This document shows, in pieces, positions 56,199 to 64,000 of a stretch of DNA of 64,000 bases (position 1 is the stretch's first letter; each line of letters opens with the position of its first letter). Position numbers and translations under genes: made by a program. The stretch is from Cerrena zonata (taxonomy: Eukaryota; Basidiomycota; Agaricomycetes; Polyporales; Cerrenaceae), in assembly GCA_038087015.1 (NCBI GenBank), contig JASBNA010000047.1, forward strand, positions 186,001 to 250,000. The letters run 5' to 3'. The notes beneath the pieces were generated by a model, which saw nothing but the letters and a program-made list of their open reading frames with translations, was not told the origin of the DNA and did no database searches.

Positions 56199-59100
56199 TT
56201 AGGTTGTCTTTGCCTTCTTCTTTTCTCTGTTACCTTTTGGAACTCTAGCAACCCAGTATAAGATAACAGTGAGAATCATGTTGATAGCAATAAAAGCAAC
56301 AAAGATACCAAAGTTTCTCCATCTTTCACTATAGTATGAATTAACAGTTGCTAAATAATCATTGGTTGAGGCCATTGCACAGAATTTACATTCATCAGTG
56401 GCACTCTTATCAATCAAATAACCACCAGCTTGCTTCATATATGCTTCCATGTATTCTCCACAAGTCTTACCTTGAGCAGGAGCAAATCTTAAGACTTCAG
56501 TATCAGAACATTCAATATTAGTATTTGCTAAACCAGCACTTAAAACCCCTTGATTAAATAGGTAAATGGATTAGCTCTATACATGAAAATCCAAAATCCT
56601 GGTAAGAAATCTGGTCCTGCTAAAACACCACAGAAATTTAAGCACATAGTGAATAATAAAGTAGCTAAATTAGCAGCGTTATCAGCAAGTTCATTGAAGG
56701 ACATACATAAATGACCCAAAGTAGTGGAGTAAACAAAGAAACAGGTCAAGAATAACCAAACTAAAGCACCACGTTCGTTAACTTGATCAGCAGGTTCAGC
56801 ATTTCTATATAAACCAACTGGATAATACCAACAGAAATAAGAAATAGTACCAATGACAAACTGGAAAGGAACTTCAGAAGTAAGTTGAGCAGTGATAAAT
56901 GCAAACCAACTAAAAGTTCTAGAAGGTGCTTCTCTGACTTCATAAACATCTCTTTGTCTAACGAAATAAGGTAACATTTGTTGAATCAAAGTATTAAGAG
57001 GAATCATAAACATGAAAATAGCAAACATTTGATTTTGTAAACCTTGCATAGATTTACCAGCTTTGAAAAATGAAAACCCATTGAAAATAGCTGATGAAAT
57101 AACCAAGAAGAATTTAGAATAAATATAAATTGGAGTTCTCCAATTTTGTTGAATAGCTCTTTTACTAACAATTAAATATTGCTGCCAAATTGGAGCAGCA
57201 TACTTTTTATGAGATTCTGGAGATTCATCTTTTGGTAATTTAACTAATTCAGTTTCCATATTAGTTAATTCTTGTCTAGTTTCTTCATATTCAGTAGAAT
57301 TTTTCCAAACTTCATAATAATCTTGATTAGCATGAGAACCTGGAGCAGCACCAACAACTTCCAACATCCATTCAGCTGGATTTGCTTCTTTTGGACAAGG
57401 ATGAGCACCGTATTTTTCAAAATAATTAATCAAAACATTACAATTTTCACCTAAATCACCAAAGTAAACTGTTTGACCACCTTTTTGTAAAAATAATAAA
57501 CGATCAAATTCTTTTAATAATAAAGCAGAAGGTTGATGAATAGTACATAAAATAGCTTGACCATTATCAGCTAATTTTCTCATTAATTTACAAATTGACC
57601 AAGCAGTTTGAGAGTCTAAACCAGAAGTTGGTTCATCCAAGAATAATAATAATTTAGGTTTAGCAACTAATTCAACACCAATAGTTAATCTTTTACGTTG
57701 CTCAACATTTAAACCTTCACCAGCAACACCAACCAAAGCATCAGCATAACTAGTCATTTCTAATAAATCAATGACATATTCAACATAAGCATCTTTTTCA
57801 GCTTTACTAACAGAACTTGGTTGTCTTAAATAAGCACTAAATCTAAAAGCTTCACGAACAGTAGAAGCTGGTAAATGTAAATCTTGTTGTTGAACATAAC
57901 CAATAGATCTTTGAAAAGAAGAATCTAAAGAGTGACCATTAACCATTCTAACCCCGTCAGTAATAACACCAGTGGTAACACGTTCAGATAAACAATTCAA
58001 TAAAGTTGTTTTACCAGCACCAGAGGAACCCATTAAAGCAGTTAATTGACCAGGTTTAACCCAACCATCAACATGATTTAAGATAACACGATCTTCGGAT
58101 TTAATTTTAACTTGATAAGTTAAATCTTTCCAATGGAAAATATTTTTCGAAGAAGGGATTTGATTAACAGAAGAAGAAGAAGAATTAGCAGCAGAAGCAG
58201 CAATGGCTTCTTTTTCATCATTGAAACTAGGTTTTTCATTAGTTAATTGATTTTCAACATCAATAGTAGTTGGTCTTTGTTTATTAGCTTCATTTTTATG
58301 TTTTTTCAAAGAGCCTCTTAAAAACAAAATAATTTCACCCTTTTGCATTGAACCTTTATTAAATTCAATTGAACCAATATAAACAAAAAGTAATACAATA
58401 ACAAAAGCCCAAGTGATACCAAAGTTTCTCCATTTATGACTATTATAATAAGAGTAATTTTCAGCAATATAACGAGTACCTTCAACAACATTTGAACCAG
58501 CAACTGAACCAACTGAACTACAGACTCTATTTTCACCAGAAACAGAATCATATGGACCACCAGAAGGAACAAAACTAGTACAAGTGAATTGACGGCCACT
58601 AAATTCATTAGCCATTAAAGATTCGAAAACATAAGCCACTGGATTAATGTAATTAATCCATCTTGACCAACCCAACATATTAGGAGTTGGAATAACAAAC
58701 CCAGTGTAAATAACCATAGCCAATAAAATAACGGTAGCACAAGTCATAGCACTAGCCAAAGTAGTAGTAAAACCAGAAAGAGTACGGAAGAAATGACTCA
58801 TGACAAGAGTACACAGTAAACACATTAACCAATAAAAGAAAAATCTTCCAGGTTCTCTTCTAAGATTAACCATAAAATAAAAGACAAAATTGAAAGAAAC
58901 CGACATACAAAGTTTTGTTGGTAATTCAGTAATGATACCAGCTAGAGCATCAGCAGAAGGACGATATAAAGCATATTTTTTATGTTTTTCCACAATTGGT
59001 CTACCTTCAAAACAAGCCATAATTTCTAATAAAGAAGCGAAAGCATTAAATAAGACCGCAAAGAATAAAGAAGCACCACGATAATAAAACGAACCAGTAG

Positions 59101-60700
59101 TTTGTTTTAGGTTATAAAAAACCGAAGAAAGAATCAACCCCATAACTGCTTGACCAAAAATCGAAAAAATAGTAATTGAAGGATCACCTTTCACTCTCAA
59201 GAAGTTTCTATACATGATATATCTAACTTGCATGAAGAATGAAACAGTATAAGGAGATTTTGGAGAAACATGATTAGCTTGTCTAGCAATATGAGATTGT
59301 TTATAAGTATCTTTAATATTATTTTGTTCGACATCAACAAAATATTGATCAATTTCTCCAGTTAATTTTTTATATTGAGGAGAATTTCTCCAATAAGTTT
59401 CAAATTCTTTAGCAGTATGAGGGACTTTATCTTCAAAACCGGGTCTGACAATTCTTTCAGCAGGGTTAGTTAAAGAAGTAAGATAATCGGCGGTAGTTTG
59501 TCTTTGAGGACAATCATAACCCATTTCCAAAAAGAATTCTTTTGCTTCAGCAGCTTTACCAAAGAAAATTTGGTAACCTTCGTATAAAACCACGACGTTA
59601 TCAAATAAATCATAAGCATCTTGAGAACATTGATAGATAGCAATCAAGGGAGTAGCTTCCAAGATGGTAGCCGATGTTTTCAAAGCACGAATGAATTCAA
59701 GAGCGGTGGCGGAATCCAAACCTCTAGTAGCATTATCCCAACATTGTAAATTAGCACCACTTAAGGAAACTTCTGCAATAGAAACTCTTTTACGTTCACC
59801 ACCAGAAACCCCTCTAACGAAATCGTTACCAACGTTAGTATTTCTGGTATGGGATAACCCGTAGGTGGCCATATAAACACTAGCCATATGAGTGGCGTAT
59901 TCTTCTCTTGAAACATCACCTCTGTTTTGAGGAGTTCTTAATCTAGCGGCAAAATCCAAAGTATCACCCACACTTAAATGAGGGAAATGAGTATCGGTTT
60001 CAGCACTGTAAACCACGTCCCCACGATGATATTTATTAATTTCATCGGGGCTTAAACCGTCGTAGGTAATTTTTGATTCTGGATCAATATTGAAACCATA
60101 AGTGTTAGCGGCAATGGTTTTCAACAAGGTTGAACAACCGGAACCGGGTCTACCTAAAACCACGGTGACTTCCCCTGGTCTCATGATAGCGTCCATTTTT
60201 TTCAAGATATCGAAATATCTGGATTCATCTTGTTTTTGTAAACTTCTTAATGCAGAACCACCCAATTTGAACAAAGCATTGGCCACGGTTGGTTGATAAT
60301 CGGAATCAGCAGCAACCCCATAAGCTCTTAAATCACGATAAGCTATCCCCAACTTACTTGGTTTATAATAATCCGGATCGGTCTCGTATAATTTACGTAA
60401 ATTTTTAACCCAAAATTTAGCATTGAAATTATCAGAATCAGGGTTTAACAGTTCATCAATTTCTTCATTTCTGAATGGAGTTACACCAGGCACTTCCGAC
60501 ATATGACTCAAATACTTAATTAAAGATTGACTATCTTTAATTGAAGATTGGTGACTAAGGGTTTTAGCCAATTGTTGAATTTCTGGAACTGCATCATCAA
60601 ATCCATGATACTCATTAATTGACTCTTCATCTGAATGATACGTTTTTTGATTAGTTGGATTCGAGTCCTTCCCCGAATTCGAAGAATACGACGAGGTCAT
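56199..60700 (-). CDS. CDR1: Cdr1-type PDR/ABCG drug efflux pump, one frameshift
   Basis: About 1500 residues after one missing base near 56549 is allowed for (C. albicans Cdr1 is 1501). Plasma-membrane ABC pump exporting azoles, lipids and other compounds. Order: NBD1, TMD1, NBD2, TMD2. NBD1 has the fungal Walker A GRPGSGCST (183-191, Cys in place of Lys) and signature VSGGERKRVS. NBD2 has GSSGAGKTTLLN and the degenerate signature LNVEQRKRLTIG. Each TMD has six hydrophobic segments, with a cysteine-containing external loop before the last. The break separates FWIFMYRANPFTYLI from GVLSAGLANTNIECSD. If real, it would remove the last loop and helix and probably inactivate the pump. Orthology to CDR1 versus CDR2 or others is not fixed. 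Confidence 0.88.
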
Positions 60701-61185
60701 ATTTTCAGATAGTATTCAGATAATCAGATAATTAACGTTTTGAAAAAAAAAGAGATGTAAACGGCTATCAATCTACTTAAATAAGCTAAGATTCAATTAC
60801 GGTATTAACGCTTTTAATCAACTCAATCCGGTTTTATTATTAGTTGAAATTTTTCTTTTGTTTATTTACCTGGCATCGTTTGAATCATTGTTTATTGTTC
60901 AGTTATCTAGGGCTGGTCCACTATCAGGACAATTACACCTACAACTACATCCAGCATCCAGCCGACAAGATGACAATACTCAATTAACCAGTTCACCAGT
61001 TAAACATTAACCATTAACCAGTTAACAAGCTAACCAGTGAACAAGTTTTCCAGTTTTCCAGTTATTCAGTTATAATAACTTTTTCACAGAGAGGCGGAAC
61101 GGAGAATTATTTTTGGTGCCGCCTCCGCCGGGTCGGAAGCTAGGAACTTGGCAGCTCCATTCCGACACTGGCACCGCGCGCACGG

Positions 61186-61195
61186 CGGGATTCGG
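61186..61195. promoter_or_regulatory. CGGN4CGG, candidate drug-response element
   Basis: CGG-GATT-CGG, 486-495 bp upstream of the CDR start codon. The Zn2Cys6 activator Tac1 uses a CGGN4CGG element at CDR1 in C. albicans, at a similar distance. Here it lies on the strand opposite to the gene. Confidence 0.5.
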
Positions 61196-61491
61196 AACCT
61201 GCTTTTCCCCAGCGAACTCCCGCCATTCCGAATACGAAAGACATGTTCGACTATTCGTCAGTGGCGTATGACTAATCGGGCTGTATTATCTCCTCCTGGT
61301 ATCTCCTTCTTCTGTGCTGCTGTACTGCTTGACCGGTTGCACTGGTGATACTGGTTTATTGTACTGGATGGGTTATTGTACTGGATGGCTTATTGTATGG
61401 AGAGGACACCGGGGCTAGTTCGGGTTTAAGGGGTACTGGACCCCTGTTCCGTGCACGACCACCAACCCCCTCCGACGAAAAAGTAAGCACA

Positions 61492-61501
61492 GTCACGTGA
61501 C
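61492..61501. promoter_or_regulatory. GTCACGTGAC palindrome
   Basis: Perfect E-box palindrome, 0.8 kb upstream of CDR and 1.06 kb upstream of DYN1. Identical to the one at 6152-6161. Confidence 0.4.
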
Positions 61502-61667
61502 ACACCTCCGTAAACCACCATCTCCCTAACAAAGCAGCGACAAAACAAGCTTTTGTAAACAATCAGTCGTATCTTTAATTTAAAACGTATATGTGAGATT
61601 GTATTACTAATTGATTGTTCGATTGTTGGATTGTCCATTGCTGGAATGTGAGTGATTTCTTGTAGAG

Positions 61668-61700
61668 TGTAGATGAATTGTAGATGAACTGTAGATGAAC
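61668..61700. repeat. 11-bp tandem repeat x3
   Basis: TGTAGATGAAC, three copies, the first with one change. Confidence 0.9.
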
Positions 61701-61745
61701 TGATGAGTCATGGTGTTATTTATAGCACGCGGAAGTGCCTATGAT

Positions 61746-61843
61746 GGAAGTACTTGATAAGGAAGACGGAAGTACTTGATAAGGAAGATGGAAGTGCTTG
61801 ATAAGGAAGATGGAAGTACTTGATAAGGATGACGGAAGTGCTT
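61746..61843. repeat. 22-bp tandem repeat, 4.5 copies
   Basis: Four full copies (61746-61767, 61768-61789, 61790-61811, 61812-61833) starting GGAAGTACTTGATAAGGA, with one or two changes each, then a partial copy. Confidence 0.95.
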
Positions 61844-62281
61844 CTTACGGTAGTGTGGAGCTTTATAGACTGCAACTTCTATTGTAGAATGAGTTTAGAC
61901 TGTAAGCACGATTTAAATTGTTTATTGTTAGAAGGATGTGCGAATTTGCAGCCAGTGATCTGATCATGTCAAAACACACTTTCGAATGATAGGCTGCACC
62001 CAGGTAATTGTGATGGATTGACCTCCCGAAATGTACCAATACTGATTGACTCCCCTCAATTCAAGGGGTATTGAGTTTCGTAAGGCAACCTTGGACGCCG
62101 ATGCGACCACGCATCAAACAACTTTCTGACTCATTGCAAATTGATTAGGGATCCCTTTCCAAGGATTTCCCACTATCATCAAATTGTTCTTCGAAGTACC
62201 GTTCACTTACATTAAGAAAGCAACGACAGCTGAAGACTGCCAAAACCAACTTGATCAACCAATATCGTACCACTCATAAAC

Positions 62282-62356
62282 CGTAGTGACCATAATACAC
62301 TGTAGTGACCATAGTACACTGTAGTTACCATAGTACACTGTAGTGATAATACGCAG
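62282..62356. repeat. 19-bp tandem repeat, 3.5 copies
   Basis: TGTAGTGACCATAGTACAC and close variants at 62282-62300, 62301-62319 and 62320-62338, then a partial copy. Confidence 0.92.
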
Positions 62357-62563
62357 TAACGTGGTTAAAGTACCTCAACTAGTTGAGTAGGGAGTGAATT
62401 TGCAGCCAAAAAACACGCAGCGGTACGGGTTCCATCATTTGGAAACCTGGGACCCGCGCACGACCAGATCAAACACGAATCGAAATCAAAACAAGCCGGC
62501 GTCTAATTCATCAACTACACTTAGTCAATTGATATTCTACTTAGTCAATTACACTTACTTACC

Positions 62564-64000
62564 ATGGAGGAGAGTGAAACGGTGACGCCCAATGCGGTGT
62601 TGGAGTTCATCCACAATTTAACCTCGATAAATGACTCCCATTTGATCCAGACATCGGCCACCAATGAATATTTAACTAATTATTTAGCAAATTATACTCC
62701 AGATTCTTTATACCTACTTAAATTTAATGACGATGGGTATCATTTATCCAATGATTTACAATCTTTCGAAGGCGATTTGACTAAATTGACCAATTTAATC
62801 ATATTAATCAAACAAAAGGGTCAATTAATATCGAAAACTTCATTAATTGATCAAATTAATATAATTAATATCCCAATGGCTAAACTTTTAAATGAAGAAG
62901 AAAAAGATTCAAATAATGAATCATTTGAAAAATTAAGATTCTTAATAAACCTTGGGATCTCTCCGTATTTCGACTTGCTAACTAATAATTCAAATAATGA
63001 ATCTTCTTTTAATATAACCAAGAAAAAATTTAATGAATTATCGCTATCTTTACAACATTTACAACAAAAGATTCAAATTCCTGATTTAATCATATCAACC
63101 CATCCAAAAATCGTTCAACTCTTAAATTCGGATAAAATTAATGAAGAAGAAGAAGAAGAAGAATCTTTAATTCATGATACGGTTTTTTTAAATGAATTAA
63201 CTAATATTGTTAATAATTGGATTAAACAAATTCAATCAATTACAAACTTAAATCATAATCCTTTAGATGGTGATTCCATCTTAGAAGAAATCCAATTTTG
63301 GAAATCAATGGAATTAGCTCTTTTATCAATAAATCAACAAATTTTATCTGCTGAAGTTAAAAATTCAATTAAATTTTTGAATGAATCGAAAAGATTTCAT
63401 ATAACTCTTAGTTTCCAAAATGATATTGGTTTAAATGATAAATTAAATGAAACTAAAATTTATAATTCTTTATTAAAAGATTTACCAATTGATGATTTAA
63501 TTCATATTTCAAATAATTTAAATGATTCTTCAAATTTAATTAAATTTGAATCAGTCATTATAAATATTTTTAATCATTTAAAAAAATTGAAAAATTTGAA
63601 TTCTTTCCCAATTATTAGATCAATCGAATTAATCGAGTTAGTTTTAAATGATTTAACTAAGAATTTTTATAAAATTTTATCAAATTATTCCTTAATGACA
63701 ATTGACTTTAATCAATTTATTAAAATTTATAATAATTCAATTTTAAAAATCTTTAATTTAATTGATTCAAATATTAAATTTATGATTAATTTAATCAGAG
63801 AATTATTAAGAAAAAGACAAGAAAAATTTATAATTGTTAAAATTAATCAAGATTCTTTTAATGAATTACGTGATAAAATTCAATATTTAATGAATTTTAG
63901 ATTAAAACATGAAAATTTATTAACTACTCTATCAAATTTATTGCCTTCAAATATTGATTTTTCAAATAAAATCATCGATACTTATAATAAAGTTATTATA
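62564..64000 (+). CDS. DYN1: Cytoplasmic dynein heavy chain, 5' part only
   Basis: The ATG at 62564 (MEESETVTPNAVLEFIHNL) opens a frame that stays open to the window end: 479 codons of a protein expected to exceed 4000 residues. Dynein heavy chain is the minus-end-directed microtubule motor that moves the nucleus to the bud neck. The visible part is the N-terminal tail (dimerisation and accessory-subunit binding). The recognisable block is GISPYFDLLT followed by KKKFNELSLSLQHLQQKIQIPD and the HPKIV stretch, as in fungal dyneins. The motor domain is beyond the window. Leucines are almost all TTA/TTG; no CTG is seen. Confidence 0.85.
   Translation, partial: MEESETVTPNAVLEFIHNLTSINDSHLIQTSATNEYLTNYLANYTPDSLYLLKFNDDGYHLSNDLQSFEGDLTKLTNLIILIKQKGQLISKTSLIDQINIINIPMAKLLNEEEKDSNNESFEKLRFLINLGISPYFDLLTNNSNNESSFNITKKKFNELSLSLQHLQQKIQIPDLIISTHPKIVQLLNSDKINEEEEEEESLIHDTVFLNELTNIVNNWIKQIQSITNLNHNPLDGDSILEEIQFWKSMELALLSINQQILSAEVKNSIKFLNESKRFHITLSFQNDIGLNDKLNETKIYNSLLKDLPIDDLIHISNNLNDSSNLIKFESVIINIFNHLKKLKNLNSFPIIRSIELIELVLNDLTKNFYKILSNYSLMTIDFNQFIKIYNNSILKIFNLIDSNIKFMINLIRELLRKRQEKFIIVKINQDSFNELRDKIQYLMNFRLKHENLLTTLSNLLPSNIDFSNKIIDTYNKVII

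Larger units (their letters stand above)
60701..62563. promoter_or_regulatory. CDR/DYN1 divergent intergenic region
   Basis: 1.86 kb with no gene seen. Features listed separately: a CGGN4CGG site, a GC-rich TCGGAA/TTCCGA cluster (61085-61250), a CACGTG palindrome and three tandem repeats (11, 22 and 19 bp). Confidence 0.6.

Noticed and set aside
56199..56450. A separate small membrane protein downstream of CDR
   Set aside because: It is the last loop and helix of the ABC transporter in another frame.

Overview
This window is nuclear DNA of a budding yeast (Saccharomycotina), most likely from the CTG (CUG-Ser) clade that includes Candida, Debaryomyces and Scheffersomyces. The reasons are AT-rich intergenic DNA, closely packed genes with almost no introns, the two introns present using the yeast signals GTATGT / TACTAAY / YAG, and Candida-type orthologues such as a Cdr1-like drug pump, an Nrg1-type repressor and a short Whi2. 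In-frame CTG codons are rare and some fall in serine/acid-rich tracts (KRI1 at 47153, KCH1 at 25590). That fits CUG=Ser but does not prove it. The species cannot be named from this window.

Layout. 1-10.0 kb: 3' part of GCN2 (+), an EKI1-like kinase (-), DPP1 (-), and MVP1 (+, with an intron). 10-20 kb: YAE1 (-), a small unknown ORF (+), a WHI2-like gene (+), RFC2 (+), an EAP1-like gene (-) and PPS1 (-). 20-32 kb: PTA1 (+), KCH1 (+), COA3 (-, with a 17-nt first exon), UTP18 (-) and LOS1 (-). 32-34 kb: a 2.4 kb stretch without genes. 34-41.5 kb: MCY1 (-), NRG1 (+), a broken F-box gene (-), COX7 (-, 59 aa) and a broken PSH1-like RING gene (-). 41.5-56 kb: a mitochondrial PPR-like gene (-), a PEX8-like gene (+), KRI1 (+), a broken arylsulfatase (-), ALR1 (-) and HEM13 (-). 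56-64 kb: a broken Cdr1-type ABC transporter (-) with a 1.9 kb, repeat-rich upstream region, then the start of dynein heavy chain DYN1 (+), which runs off the window.

Most genes are housekeeping genes without clustering by function. Loose themes are mitochondria and heme (COA3, COX7, HEM13, MCY1, the PPR-like gene), ribosome and RNA biogenesis (UTP18, KRI1, YAE1, LOS1, PTA1) and stress or drug response (GCN2, WHI2, NRG1, CDR).

The most striking structural feature is that five genes (GCN2, F-box, PSH1-like, arylsulfatase, CDR) carry nine single-base frameshifts in total. Each gene reads as a full-length family member once the frame changes are allowed for, and about 15 other genes are intact. 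Local consensus errors are the simplest explanation, but real decay of some of these genes is not excluded. I see no convincing tRNA, rRNA, snRNA, transposon, CRISPR array or clearly new multi-gene system. The most unusual single genes are the bacterial-AtsA-like sulfatase and the 80-codon unknown ORF.
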